A stretch of 64,000 nt of DNA from AP-15 sp963755435 (GTDB lineage Bacteria > Pseudomonadota > Alphaproteobacteria > ATCC43930 > CGMCC-115725). The notes beneath the pieces are model-generated. The model did no database searches. It worked only from the letters and a program-made list of their open reading frames with translations, and was not told the origin of the DNA. Made by a program: the position numbers and the translations under genes. The stretch spans positions 1,116,001 through 1,180,000 of the forward strand of contig CAVWJX010000003.1 of NCBI GenBank assembly GCA_963755435.1. The letters run 5' to 3'. Each line of letters starts with the position of its first letter. Within the stretch, counting starts at the first letter, position 1. Shown one piece after another: positions 44,787-55,501 of this stretch.

Positions 44787-44917
44787 CTGCGGCCCGGCCT
44801 CCGGCCCCGCCTGCACCGGCCGTCACGCTGCCCGGAGGGCGGCCGGCCGGGCCCGGCGGTAGGCTGCGGCGGACGCGAACCGGCAGGCCGTCCGCCGCCG
44901 GAGTGGAGGAGACCACC

Positions 44918-46107
44918 ATGACCACCGCCGTCATCGTCGACGCCGTCCGCACCGCCGGCGGCAAGCGCAACGGCAAGCTCCGCAACTGGCACGCCGTCGA
45001 CCTGGCCTCCGAGCCCCTCAAGGCCCTCCAGGCAGCGCAACGACCTCGACCCGGCGCTGGTCGACGACGTCATCACGGGCTGCGTCATGCAGGTGGGCGA
45101 GCAGGCGCTGCAACGTCGGCCGCAACGCCGTGCTGGCCGCCGGCTGGCCCGAGTCGGTCCCGGCCACCACCGTCGACCGCCAGTGCGGCTCCTCCCAGCA
45201 GGCCATCCACTTCGCCGCCCAGGGCGTGATGGCCGGCGCCTACGACGTCGTGGTGGCCGCCGGCGTCGAGCGCATGACCCGCACCCCCATGGGCTCCTCG
45301 GTGGTGCGCGAGCTCGGCTACCCGTTCGGCCCGCGCATGATGACGCGCTACGAGGAGCGCGGCGGCCTGGTGAGCCAGGGCATCGGCGCCGAGATGATCG
45401 CCGACCAGTGGGAGCATCTCGCGCGAGGAGCTCGACGCGCTTCGCCGTCCGCAGCCACCAGCGCGCCGCCACGCGCCACGGCCGAGGGCCGGTTCGAGCA
45501 CGAGATCGTGCCCGGTCCCCGTCCGCGACGACGAGGGCAAGGACACCGACGAGCTGGTCACGACCGACGAGGGCATCCGGCCCGACACCTCGGTCGAGGT
45601 GCTGGCCGGGCTGAAGCCGGCCTTCAAGCCCGAGGGCGGCAAGGTCACCGCCGGCAACTCGTCCCAGATCACCGACGGCGCCTCGGCGGTGCTGATCATG
45701 AGCGAGGAGAAGGCCAGCGCCCTCGGGCTCACGCCCGCGGGCCCGCTTCCACGCCTTCGCCCTGGCCGGGGTGGACCCGGTGACCATGCTGACCGGCCCG
45801 ATCCCGGCCACCCGCGACGGTCCTGGAGCGGGCCAAGCTCACCATGGACGACATCGACCTGGTCGAGATCAACGAGGCGTTCGCCTCGGTCGTGCTGGCC
45901 TGGGAGAAGGAGCTCCACCCCGACATGGCCAAGGTCAACGTCAACGGCGGGGCCATCGCCCTCGGCCACCCGCTCGGCGCCTCGGGCGCCAAGCTGATGG
46001 CCACCCTGCTCAACGAGCTCGAGCGCACCGGCGGCCGCTACGGCCTGCTCACCATGTGCGAGGGCGGCGGGCTGGCCAACGCCACGATCATCGAGCGCCT
46101 GGGCTGA
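44918..46107 (+). CDS. Thiolase / acetyl-CoA acetyltransferase (frameshifts)
   Basis: A steroid/fatty-acid beta-oxidation type thiolase of about 395 residues. AVIVDAVRTAGGKRNGKLRN opens it. TTVDRQCGSSQQAIHFAAQG contains the nucleophilic cysteine. AGVERMTRTPMGSSV, VTAGNSSQITDGASAVLIMS, LVEINEAFASVVLAWEK (catalytic His/Asn region variant), GGAIALGHPLGASGAKLMAT (catalytic His) and LLTMCEGGGLANATIIERL (catalytic Cys) follow. ATG 44918 follows GTGGAGGAGA. Shifts near 45035, 45110, 45425-45520, 45745 and 45820. Confidence 0.9.
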
Positions 46108-46173
46108 CGGTCCGGCGGACCCGCAGCGCCGCGCCCGGCGACCGGTCGGTAGGCGCTCGGTAGGCTGCCAGCC

Positions 46174-46563
46174 GTGCGACAGCGGTGGTTCTCCCGACGG
46201 GCGCTGCAGCTCCACGCCGCGTCGTGCTGTCTGGGTCCCCGGCTGCCTGTTCGCCGTCTGGTGGCAGGTCAACCGGGCCTTCGACGGCAACGGGCTGAGC
46301 TACCTGTACTCGGTCGAGTGGCCGGTCTTCGCCCTGGTCGGCGTCTGGGGCTGGTGGGTGCTCGATCCACACCGACCCCGAGACGGTGGGCCGCCGGGCC
46401 CAGCAGCGCATGGCTGGCCGCCGCAGGCCGGGCGCCGCGGCGGCGCCGGGACCCGACGGTCGCCGCCCGGCGCCGCGAGGAGGAGGACGAGGCGCTGGCC
46501 GCCTACAACGACCGCCTGGCCGAGCTGGCCGCCCGGGGCCCGCAGACCTGGCGGCACCGGTGA
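46174..46563 (+). CDS. Conserved hypothetical membrane protein (frameshifts)
   Basis: GTG 46174: RQRWFSRRALQLHAA, then after a shift PGCLFAVWWQVNRAFDGNGL and SYLYSVEWPVFALVGVWGWW, two membrane helices with a charged hairpin. The tail reads RREEEDEALAAYNDRLAELA and ends QTWRHR. About 125 residues. This two-helix layout with a basic tail and glutamate run is widespread in actinobacteria, with unknown function. It overlaps the next gene by GTGA. Confidence 0.6.
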   Translation: MRQRWFSRRALQLHAASCCLGPRLPVRRLVAGQPGLRRQRAELPVLGRVAGLRPGRRLGLVGARSTPTPRRWAAGPSSAWLAAAGRAPRRRRDPTVAARRREEEDEALAAYNDRLAELAARGPQTWRHR

Positions 46564-46995
46564 CCGCCTGGCCGCCGCTGGCCGGCCGGCTGGTGCCGGC
46601 TACGTCCGGACCGGCGACGCGCCGACCCGATCGAGCGGCCTCGCCGGCGCGCTGCTGCGCTACCGGGTGATGGCCTACGTCGTCGGGATCGGCCTGCTGG
46701 TCCTGGTCTTCGTGGGGGTGCCGCTCCAGTACGGCGGCGGGCGTCCCGGAGGTGGCCGCAGATCGTGGGCCCGATCCACGGCTTCTTGTACATCGTCTAC
46801 CTGCTGGCGGCGGTGGACCTGGCCCGCCGGGCCCGGTTCACCCTGCTGCAGCTGGCGGCCATGATCGGCGCCGGCTTCCTCCCCTTCCTGGCGTTCTTCA
46901 TCGAGCACCGGGTGATGCAGCGGCTGGCGCTCCACTGGCCCCGACGCCGGCGGCCGCGACCGGGCCGGCGGCCGACGCCGGCTGACCCCGGCTGA
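46560..46995 (+). CDS. DUF3817 integral membrane protein (frameshifts)
   Basis: GTG 46560 overlaps the previous stop. ALLRYRVMAYVVGIGLLVLV, FVGVPLQYGGG, VGPIHGFLYIVYLLAAVDLA, RRARFTLLQLAAMIGAGFLP and FLAFFIEHRVMQRL form the three-helix DUF3817 domain (also seen at the N-terminus of some YdzA/LigD-neighbour proteins). Role unknown. Its pairing with the preceding membrane gene is common in related genomes as far as I recall. Confidence 0.75.
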
Positions 46996-47001
46996 GCCGG
47001 C

Positions 47002-47637
47002 TCAAGTGCCGAACGGCGCCCGGCGGACCTGGTCGACGGCGTCGGGCTCGCCCGTCCAGCTCGACCCGGCCGCCTCCTGGCGGCCGAAGAGCACGAGCAG
47101 CAGCTCCGCCGGCGGGCCCGCTCGCGGTGACCGCGGGGTCGCCCGGGCGGACCGTCCACCCGGCCGTAGCCGGGGGCACTCGAGGACCAGCCCGACCGGC
47201 GCGGCCGCCTCGGCCGGCCGGGCCATGAGCCGGAGCCGGGACCACAGGGCCCGCTCCAGCTCGGGGTCGAGCTCCGGGGCTCCCAGCCGGGCTGGGCCCG
47301 CCGGACGTCCTCGTGGTGGATGAAGAACTCGGCCGTGTTCATGGGCTCGTCGACGAGCCCGGAGCGGAGCGGGAACGGCGGGCCCGTCGCGCACGGCGGC
47401 GACCAGGTCCAGCCAGGAGCCGCCGTCGCGGACCGGCGCTGGACCCGCTCGGTGTAGCCCGGCCAGCGGGCGGCACGACGATGCCGCAGCGCGGCGTCGG
47501 GCCGGCGCTCGCGCACACCAGGTGGGCGGCCAGGTCGGCGGTGCGCCACCCCTCGCACAGGGTCGGGGCGTCCGGGCCGAGCTGGAGCAGCAGGTCGGCC
47601 AGGGCCCGGCGCTCCGCCTGGGCGTCGCGGGGGCCAC
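47002..47637 (-). CDS. TIGR03085-type mycothiol-dependent enzyme-like protein (frameshifts)
   Basis: A DinB/maleylpyruvate-isomerase fold protein. ERRALADLLLQLGPDAPTLC and EGWRTADLAAHLV give the N-terminal helix pair. GHTERVQRR-like YTERVQRRSATAA is followed by the metal-ligand region NTAEFFIHHEDVRRAQPGWE. The end PAELLLVLFGRQEAAGSSWT matches the TIGR03085 pattern (GELLLFLFGRQEA). About 210 residues. The HHE region can bind a metal. Three or four shifts in the first two-thirds; the GTG start at 47637 is approximate. Confidence 0.78.
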   Translation of the reverse strand: MAPATPRRSAGPWPTCCSSSARTPRPCARGGAPPTWPPTWCARAPARRRAAASSCRPLAGLHRAGPAPVRDGGSWLDLVAAVRDGPAVPAPLRARRRAHEHGRVLHPPRGRPAGPARLGAPELDPELERALWSRLRLMARPAEAAAPVGLVLECPRLRPGGRSARATPRSPRAGPPAELLLVLFGRQEAAGSSWTGEPDAVDQVRRAPFGT

Positions 47638-47644
47638 GGCGCCG

Positions 47645-47986
47645 TCAGTGGTAGCGGGTGGCCATCAGGAACCCCACGAAGATCATCACCAGCCCCGCCA
47701 CCAGGTACCAGACCGTGACCCGCGCCGGGCAGGACCGTCAGGTAGTTGAGCAGGATCATCAGCGACCCCGAGCACGAGGAGCGGCCAGCACCGACCGGGC
47801 CGTACCAGCGGGGGCTCCGGCGGACGTCCTTGGGGATCGGCGGCGTGTACCGCCCGCTCTCCTCGGGCGGCGTGTAGCGGCCGACCTGGAGGCGCCCGGG
47901 CCGGTGCCCTTGGTCGTGGTCCGGCCCTCGGCCGACTTGCCCTTGCGCTGGGCCCGCCCGGGACCGGTGTTGGCCTTGGGTGCCAT
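47645..47986 (-). CDS. crgA: Cell division protein CrgA (frameshifts)
   Basis: CrgA interacts with FtsZ/FtsI at the septum in actinobacteria. MAPKANTGPGRAQRKGKSAE is a basic cytoplasmic head, then SGRYTPPIPKDVRRSPRWYG, the invariant CrgA signature. Helix 1 is SLMILLNYLTVLPG, and after a shift helix 2 is TVWYLVAGLVMIFVGFLMAT. The product ends with RYH just before 47645. About 113 residues. Position between pabA and a TIGR03085-like gene matches the gene order near mycobacterial oriC. Confidence 0.88.
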
Positions 47987-48049
47987 GGCGCCGAGGATAG
48001 CCACCCCGGCGGCCGGGCCCCGGCCGTCGCGCCCGGTACCATCGCCCCG

Positions 48050-48638
48050 GTGGCGCGTCCGGGTGCTCGTGGTCGACAACTACGACTCGTTCGTCTACAA
48101 CCTGGTCCAGGAGCTGGGCGAGCTCGGGGCCGACCCGGTCGTCTACCGCAACGACGCCATCGACGTGGCACGGCATCCGGCGCCGGCGCCCCGACGCCGT
48201 CCTCGTCTCCCCGGGCCCGGGCCGGCCCGAGGACGCCGGCGTCAGCCTGGCGCGTGGTCACGCGAGCTGGCCGGCGAGATCCCCATCCTCGGGGTGTGCC
48301 TGGGCCACCAGTGCATCGGCCAGGCCTTCGGCGGCCGCGGTGGTCCGGGCCCCCAGCTCATGCACGGCAAGACCTCCGAGATCCACCACGCCGGGGACGG
48401 GGGTCTTCGCCGGCCTCCCGAACCCGTTCGTGGCCACCCGCTACCACTCCTCGTGGTGACACCGGCCACCGTGCCCGCCGAGCTGGAGGTCACCGCCACC
48501 ACCGCCGACGGCGTGGTGATGGGGCTGCGCCACCGCACGCTCGGCGTCGAAGGGGTCCAGTTCCACCCCGAGTCGATCTTCACCCCCTCGGGGCCCGAGC
48601 CTGCTCGGCAACTTCCTCGACCGGGTCGCCGCGGCTGA
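48050..48638 (+). CDS. pabA: Glutamine amidotransferase, anthranilate/aminodeoxychorismate synthase component II (frameshifts)
   Basis: A class I glutamine amidotransferase giving ammonia to chorismate for tryptophan or folate. VLVVDNYDSFVYNLVQELGE is the diagnostic opening, and GEIPILGVCLGHQCIGQAFG has the nucleophile Cys. LMHGKTSEIHH is the family K-x-S-x-I/I-x-H element. GVEGVQFHPESIFTPSGP has the catalytic His/Glu. Shifts near 48170, 48255, 48410 and 48600. The gene sits at the conserved spot between crgA and pknB, where it is annotated trpG or pabA. Confidence 0.9.
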
Positions 48639-48672
48639 ACGCGCCGTCCGGACCGCCGGTCGGGCGGCCGGC

Positions 48673-50680
48673 TCACGGGTGTCGTGGCGCTGCGTGGTCG
48701 TGGTGGTGGTGGTGTCGTCGGCGTGGTGGTGTGGTGGTGCGTGGTCGACGTGGTGGTGCGCGCGGTGGCGCTGCAGACCGTGAGCGTCACCGTCTGGCTG
48801 GTCGGCGACGGTCGATGCCCGCCGCCGGGTGTCTGCTTGACCACGGTGCCGTTCTGCGACCGGGCTGCAGCTGTTGGTGTGGTGCGAGCGTGACGTTGGC
48901 GAAGCCCGCTGCCTGTCAGCGTCGCCTTGGCCGCGGCCAGCGTCTGGCCGACCACGTTGGGCACCACGCCTGGCAGGGCCCGGTCGACACCGTCAGGTTC
49001 GACCGGTGTCCCCTTGGCCACCTTGGCTCCCGGCCCGCGGTGTGGCTGGCGGCCACCACGCCCTTGCCGAACGGGTTCGAGCAGACGTCGGTCACGTTGC
49101 CCGGACGTGAGTGTTGGGCCGACGAGTGTGCCGCCCGCCTGTGTCGTGCTGTAGCCGGCCACGTTGGGCACGGTGATCGATGGTGCTCGGCGCGGCCACT
49201 GTCAGCTTGACCTTGGTCCCGCGCGTTCACGTCGGCGTTGGCGCCCGGGTGTCTGCTTCGATCACCGTTGTCGCCGGCTTTGTGCTCGCCACGAATGTGA
49301 CCGTGTACTCAGATGTGTCCTGGCTGCAGCCGTGTCTTGGCGCCGGCCAGCGCCTGGCCCACCACGTAGGGCACCGTGACGGTCTGCACCGGCGCCGGGC
49401 CCGAGCTCACGGTCAGCGTCACGTGTCGCCCTTTTTCACCTGTGGTGGCCGGCTGGTGTCGGTCGCCAGGACGGTCCCGGCCTTGGCCTTGTCGCTGCTC
49501 TGCTGGTCGGGGTGCCACCACCAGCCCGTCGGCCTGCAGGGTGGCGGTCGGCTGTGGCCCGCTGCTCGCCCACCACGTCGGGCATGGCGAAGCGTTCTTG
49601 CCCCCGAGTCGTCCGGCCGCACCAGGAAGACGGCGATGACCGCCAGGGCGACCAGGAGGAGGACCAGGATGGCCACCAGCCACCGGGTGCGGCGGCGTGC
49701 GGGCCTCCTCGTCCGTCGTCGGCCTCGTCGCTCCGTCGGCCACCGCCTGGGTGGCGCCGCGGCGCCCGCCATGGACGGCCGGTGGCCGCGCCGCCGCCCC
49801 GATGTCGCACCGGTGGCCCCGGGTCGCACCGCCACGACCGGCCGGCCCTCGGCGAACCGCAGCGAGGTCGGCCCGCAGGTCCTCGGCGGTGGCGTACCGG
49901 TCGTCGGGCGACTTGGCCATCGCCTTCATGATCACGGCCTCGAGCGCCGGCGGGACCGTCGGCGCCAGGTCGCGGAGGCAGGGGCGGCTGGTCGCGCACG
50001 TGCTTGGAGGCGACGGCGACCGGGGTGTCGCCGAGGAACGGCGGCCGCCCGGTCACCATCTCGTAGAGCACGACGCCGAGCGAGTAGATGTCGCTGCGGG
50101 CGTCGACCCCGACGCCCTCGGCCTGCTCGGGCGAGAAGTAGGTGGCGGTGCCCATCACCGCACCGGTCTGGGTGAGGCTCTCCTCGGTGTTGACGGCCCG
50201 GGCGATGCCGAAGTCGGTCACCTTCACCTGGCCGTCGGCGGTGATGAGCACGTTGCCGGGCTTCACGTCGCGGTGGACGACGCCGTGGCGGTGGGCGTAG
50301 GAGAGGGCGGCCGGCCACGTGGGCGCCGATGTCGGCCGCCCGGTCGGGCGGCAGGGCGCCCGTCGGTCCGCAGGATCGGCCGAGAGCGGCTGGCCGTCGA
50401 CGAACTCCATGACGATGAAGTACGTCCCGCCGTCCTCGCCCCAGTCGAAGACCGGGACGATGTTGGGGTGCGAGAGGTTGGCCGCCGCCTGGGCCTCCCG
50501 GCGGAACCGCTCGACGAAGGCGCGGTCGACCGACAGCTCGGGGAAGAGCACCTTGAGGGCCACCGGCCGGTCGAGCAGGCGGTCCCGGGCCCGGTAGACC
50601 TGGGCCATCCCGCCCCGGGCGATGAGGTGCGTCAGCTCGTAGCGGTTCGAGAAGACGCGGGGCGTCTGCACCGGTTCCAT
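48673..50680 (-). CDS. pknB: Serine/threonine protein kinase with PASTA repeats (frameshifts)
   Basis: A membrane receptor kinase that senses cell-wall fragments. The kinase domain (1-270) has LIARGGMAQVYRARD (glycine loop), VALKVLF (Lys), HRDVKPGNVLI (catalytic Asp), DFGIARA and GTATYFSPEQAEG (P+1 loop). A transmembrane helix (LVAILVLLLVALAVIAVFLV) follows, then at least four PASTA units marked by MPDVVGEQ, VPYVVGQALAGAK, VPNVVGQTLAAAKATL and MPNVAGYSTTQAGGTL. The tail is Thr/His/Pro-rich. Shifts are numerous after residue 110. No second kinase (pknA) is present. It ends 35 bases from the convergent pabA. Confidence 0.93.
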
Positions 50681-50691
50681 GGCGTCAGAGC

Positions 50692-52585
50692 CTACGTCGC
50701 GGCCGCTCGGGCCCGCGCATGACGCGTGGCGCTCGCGGCCGTGGCGCGACGGGTCGCCGGCTCACGGCCGGTCGCCGGCGCGTCCGTCGGCGCCGGTCGT
50801 GCTGTGGGCGGCGTGGCGGTCGCGTGTGGCGGCCGGTGGTCGTGGTGGCGTGGTGGTGGCGGGGCACGGTGGTGGTCGTCGTGGCCGGGCACGGTGGTGG
50901 TGGCGTCGCCGGCGGTGTCGTGGTGGTCGGCGCCGCCGGTCGGCGTGGCCGTGGGCCCGGTGCGTCGGGGTGGTGGCGTGGGTGGTGGTCGTGGTGGTCG
51001 TGGCCGGCGCCGTGACCGCTGGGCCTGCTGCGCCTGGTCAGGGCCAGGGCGGCCTCGATCATCGCCTTCATGATCGGGCCGGCGATGGTGGCCCCGTAGT
51101 GCTCGTGAGGCCTGGTAGGGGACGACCACGGCCACGGCGACCGCGGGTCTGTCGGCCGGGGCGAAGCCGATCATCCAGTCGCGTCGTGCTTGTGGCCGTT
51201 GTGCCCGACCTGGGCGGTGCCGGTCTTGGCCGCCACCTTGTCCTGGGGCGGGAAGCCCACGCCGTCGGCCGTGCCCTTCGGTGTGGCCACCACGCCCTGC
51301 ATCAGCTGGTTGACCGGCTGGGCCGCCGTCGGCGGAGGTGGCCTGCTTGTACGGCGCTCGGGTTGTACGCTCACCAGCTGGCCCTGGCGTGTCGCGGATC
51401 TGGGCCATCACGTGGGGCGTCATCACCATGCCTGTGTCGGCGATGCCCGCGGCCACCATGGCGTTCTGCAGGGCGGTCGCCGCCACTGTCTGCTGGCCGA
51501 AGGCCGAGTAGGCCACGCCCGGCGGCCCGGGCGTGCTGGCCGGCGCTGAGGTCGGTCGGCGTCGGGAAGTTCGACGTCGGCTCGCCGTCCGGGGTTCAGG
51601 TCGATGGGCGGCACGGTGTTGTAGCCGAACAGGCTCGGCCTGCTTGTAGAGGTTGTCGGCCCCAGCGTCGAGGCCGAGCATGGCGTAGCCGGGGTCGCAG
51701 GACTCGGGCAGCATCTGGACCATCGTGCCCCCGCAGGGGTTCGCTGCGCCGGCGTTGTGGCGTCGTTGCAGATCTGGCTTGGTCGATGTCGGGATGGCTC
51801 TTCGTCGTGCAGCCCTGGACCGGGTAGTTGAATGTGATCAGGCTCGGGCTCCAGGTTGTAGACGGCGGTGCTGGTGACCACCTTGAAGGTCGACCCCGGC
51901 GCGAAGCGCGTCGTAGCGTGGCCAGCGGGTAGCCCGGGTCGAAGCCCTCGTGGTCCGTCGGCTGTGAGTCGGCGTGCCCGGCCGGCCTCTGGTCCTTGTG
52001 TCGACGTCGGGTGTGGCCAGTGTGTTGGGGTCGTAGGTGGGGTTCGAGTAATGGCCAGGACGGCCCCGGTCTCGGGCTCGAGCACCACCACCGCCCCGTC
52101 CTTGTTGGCGTCGGGATGGCGCCAGCGCCTGCTTGGCCGCCGCCTGCAGCGGCGGCTCGACGGTGAGGGTCACGTTGTCGGTGGTCGGCGGCGGCGGGTT
52201 GAGGAGCTGGCCCAGGGACTGGGCCGGCTGCTTGTGGGCGATCAGCTATGTGTTGTAGACGTACTCGACGCCCGAGGTCCCGTAGAAGAGCGAGGCGTAC
52301 CCGACGATGCCCGAGAAGAGTGTGCCTGTCGGGGTATGTCCGGTAGTACTGGTATGTCGCCGGGCCGGCGTTGGGGACCTTCACCGACTGGGCCAGCACC
52401 GTGCCGTCGGCCGCCAGGATCAGGCCCCGCTGGTTGTTGAGCTGCTGGCGACGGTGTCCGGGGGTTGTGCGGCGAGGCGTTGAGCGCCGAGGCCTGGCGG
52501 AACTGGATGTTGACCAGCTGGAGCGATCACCAGCGGCGAAGCAGAGGATCAGCACCAGTCCCAGCCAGCGGATGCGCCGGCCCAT
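50692..52585 (-). CDS. pbpA: Class B penicillin-binding protein, PbpA-type (frameshifts)
   Basis: A peptidoglycan transpeptidase for cell elongation or septation. A short cytoplasmic end and membrane anchor (MGRRIRWLGLVLILCFA) start it. The dimerisation part has ASQLNNQRGLILAADGTVLA and VTLTVEPPLQAAAKQAL, with MVVLEPETGAVLAI next. The active site is FAPGSTFKVVTSTAVY (S-x-x-K) with KTGTAQVG as the KTG box; VAATALQNAMVAAGIAD lies between. The C-terminal tail is Thr/His/Pro-rich (TTTTTVPRHHHATTTT). ATG 52585 overlaps the pstP stop as TGATG. About 630 residues. Shifts every 100-200 bases. Confidence 0.9.
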
Positions 52586-54196
52586 CAGCTGGCCCCGACC
52601 GTGGTCGGGCACCGTGGTGGCCGGCACGGTGCGGTGCGTCGGGAGGCCGGACGGTGGCGTCGTGGTCGTCGGCGGTGCGCGGTCGTCGTGGTGGCGGCGC
52701 CGGATCGGTCGTCGTGGTCGTGGTGGCCGTGTCGCCGCGTGCCCGTTGGCGATGCGCTGCTGGGACGGTACTCCTGGTGGAGGTTGGCGACGTAGCGCTG
52801 TGGCCGCGGCCAGCGACGGCTCCTGCTTGTCCGCCTGGAGCTGCCGCGACGCGGTATGTCACACCTGTCGTCGGTGGTGACTCGGTCCGCTCGACGAGCG
52901 TGGGCTTGAACCAGAGGAACCCACCCGGGCGGCCCTGGTAGACGACCAGGTGGTGCCGTCGAGGGTCACGTACCAGTTGTCGTTGGCGTACCAGCGCACG
53001 AGGCGTACGCCGCCGACCACCACCCCGGCGAGCAGGAGCACGAAGAGCGAGCACCCGGAAGGTGACCCGCCGGGGATCCCGGCCAGCCGGCGCTGCCGGC
53101 GGCGCTCCCGCCGGCTCGCGGCTTGGCGGCCGGGCCTGCGCCGGTCCGTCGGCCGGCGCCCCCGCCGGCGCGGCGGCCCGGGCCGGAGCCGCGTCGTCGG
53201 CGGCCGGTCGGGCGCGGGCCGCGGCAGCTGGCCCGCCCCAGTGCCCCGGCCGGCCGCCGGGGCCGGATCGTCCCGGTGTGCCCGTCGCCGCCCGGCGACG
53301 GCCGGTCGCGGCGACCGCCGGCGGCCTCGCCGGCGGGCGCCGGTCGGACGCCGGCTCCCGGCACCCGGCGGCGGTCCGCGCCACCGCCGGCCAGCGCCGG
53401 CTCCCGGCCGACGGCGTGCCGCCGGCGACCGCGCGCTGACCGCGGCGGCCCCGGCTGCCGTCGCCGACCAGCACGTCGACCACCACGACGGTGATGTTGT
53501 CGTTGCCGCCGTGCTCGTTGGCCGCTCGCCACCAGCGGCTCGGGCGGCGTCCGCCGGGTCCGCCATCCGGCGCCAGGACGCTCGGCGATCTCGGTCGTGC
53601 CGACCTCGTTGGTGAGCCCGTCGCTGCAGAGCAGGAGCCGGTCCCCGTCCTGGAGGTGGAGCTCCCACAGGTCGACGTCGACGTCCGGGGCCACGCCCGA
53701 GCGCCCGGGTCAGGATGTGGCGGTGCGGGTGCACCGCCGCCTCGGCCTCGGTCAGCTCGCCCTGGCGGACCTTCTCCTCGGCCAGGCTGTGGTCGGCGGT
53801 GACCTGGGTGACCCGGCCCCCGGAGTAGACGTAGGCCCGGGAGTCGCCGACGTTGGCCAGGGCGATCACGTCGCGGCCGTCCGTGCCGGCCACCAGGGCC
53901 GCCGCCGTCAGGGTGGTCCCCATCCCCCGCAGGCTCGGCTCGGTCCTGGCTCTGCCGCCAGACGGCGCGCGTTGGCCTCGGCGACCGCCTCGCCGCAGCC
54001 CGTCGACGCGTCGGCTGGCGCGGCGAAGGCGGCGCGCAGGGCGTCGACCGCCACCCGGGCCGCCACCTCGCCGCCGGCGTGGCCGCCCATGCCGTCGGCC
54101 ACGGCGAACAGGTTCGGCGCCTCGAGGGCGAGGTCCTGGTTGGCTGCTGCGGACCCGGCCGACGTCGGTGGCCGAGCCCGAGCGCAGGACGGTCAC
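52585..54196 (-). CDS. pstP: PP2C-family Ser/Thr phosphatase (frameshifts)
   Basis: Opposes PknB by removing phosphates from Ser/Thr. From GTG 54196: VTVLRSGSATDVGRVR, then FAVADGMGGHAGGEVAARVA (metal-binding Asp), GMGTTLTAAALVAG, IALANVGDSRAYVYSGGRVT, DRLLLCSDGLTNEV and NEHGGNDNITVVVVDVL, all five PP2C blocks. A Pro/Ala-rich stretch follows, then a membrane helix (LFVLLLAGVVVGGVRLVRWY) and an external domain (NDNWYVTLDGTTLVVYQGRP). It ends in a Thr/Pro tail. The external part resembles that of mycobacterial PstP. Translationally coupled to pbpA. Confidence 0.92.
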
Positions 54197-54728
54197 CGCG
54201 TCGACCTCGAAGACCGTCCCCCCGACCTGGAGCAGGTCGCCCTTGCCCAGCTTCGTCGGCTTGGTGATCCGCTCGGAGTTCACGAAGGTGCCGTTGGTCG
54301 AGCCGAGGTCCTCGACCCAGAGCTGGTCGCCGCTGGCGGTAGAGGCGGGCGTGCAGGGTCGAGCTGTAGACGTCGTAGGTCGTGGGCACGCCGCACCCGG
54401 GCGAGCGGCCGACGGTCAGCTCGTCGTCGAGGTCGAACGTCGCGCCCGGCCTGGTCGGCCGGCTCGAGCACCTCGAGGAAGAGCTGCTTGCGCCGGCTCC
54501 TCGGCGGCGCGTGGCCGGCGAGCGCCCGCGCCTCCTCCCGGGCGGCCCGGCGGCGCTCGCGCGCGGGTCTGGCGCGGCCCGGCCGGCCGGACCTCCACCC
54601 AGACGGCCCGGACCACCCGGAGGAAGAAGAGGAAGATGAGCGCGATGACCAGCCACTGGAGCGGCCGGACGATCGCCGAGTAGTTCGTGCGAGGCGCCGA
54701 GGAGCACCGTGCCGACCGCCCCGGTCAC
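54193..54728 (-). CDS. fhaB: FHA-domain membrane protein FhaB/FipA-like (frameshifts)
   Basis: GTG 54728 overlaps the fhaA stop. One membrane helix (PLQWLVIALIFLFFLRVVRA) follows VTGAVGTVLLGAS. A basic linker precedes the FHA domain: FDLDDELTVGRSPGCGVPTT, YDVYSSTLHARLY (phosphothreonine-binding Ser/His pair), VEDLGSTNGTFVNSERITKP and GDLLQVGGTVFEV. The domain should read PknB phosphorylation marks. The stop overlaps the pstP GTG. About 178 residues, typical. Confidence 0.88.
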
Positions 54729-55384
54729 GACAGCTCGAACACCAGGGTGGTCGACCCGACGGTGATCTCGTCGCCGCTCGCCAGGTGCTGCTCGCGCACC
54801 GGCGACGCCGTTCACCCTGGTCCCGTTGGTGGAGCCCAGGTCGGTGACGACCACGCCGTCGCCGGCCCGGCGGAGCTCGGCGTGGCGCCGGCTCACGTTG
54901 GGGTCGCCCAGGACCACGTCGCACTCGGGCAGCCGGCCGACGACCACGGGTCGTCGCCGATCGGCGACCCGGCTCCCGTCGGGCAGCACCAGCTCGGCGT
55001 AGACGGCCCTCCTCCGGCGCCCTCGACGACCTCGGCGGTGATGGTGAACCGCCCGGCCCGCAGGCGGGTCCCCTCGTAGATCTGGACGTCGACCGGCCCG
55101 ACGAAGGCGTAGCCCTCGATCCGGGCGTGCTCGCGGGCGGCGTCGGCGAGCTCCCGGGAGAGGGCGTCGATGAAGTTGGCGAACCGGTCGACGTCGGCGG
55201 GCGCCAGGGTCACCGTGAAGGCGTTGGGCGCGATGAGGCCGTGGACGCCCACCCGGCGGTGCAGGTCCATCTCGCGCGTCAGCCGCCGGCCGATCTCGAT
55301 CGGCTGCAGGTTGCTCCGGAAGGGCTTGGCCAACGTGCCCTCCACCAGGCGCTCGAGCCGCTCCTCGAACTGCTGGAGTCCCAT
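54725..55384 (-). CDS. fhaA: FhaA-like protein: DUF3662 plus FHA domain (frameshifts near middle and 3' end)
   Basis: MGLQQFEERLERLVEGTLAK, FRSNLQPIEIGRRLTREMDL and APNAFTVTLAPADVDRFANF make the DUF3662 domain (1-120). After a short linker the FHA domain reads VVVGRLPECDVVLGDPNVSR, RHAELRRAGDGVVVTDLGST and NGTRVNG, then ends GSTTLVFELS. FhaA binds phosphorylated partners of the peptidoglycan machinery. ATG 55384. It heads the fhaA-fhaB-pstP-pbpA-pknB operon and is divergent from tRNA-Leu, as in mycobacteria. Confidence 0.92.
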
Positions 55385-55501
55385 GGTCCGGGCAATCCTA
55401 CCGGGCCGGTGTCGCGCCGGAGTGGGCACCGGCCCTGCGCTCCCTGGTCAGCGGGCTGATCGAGCCCCATGCCGGGGTGGACTAACCTTGCCAGGTCACT
55501 C

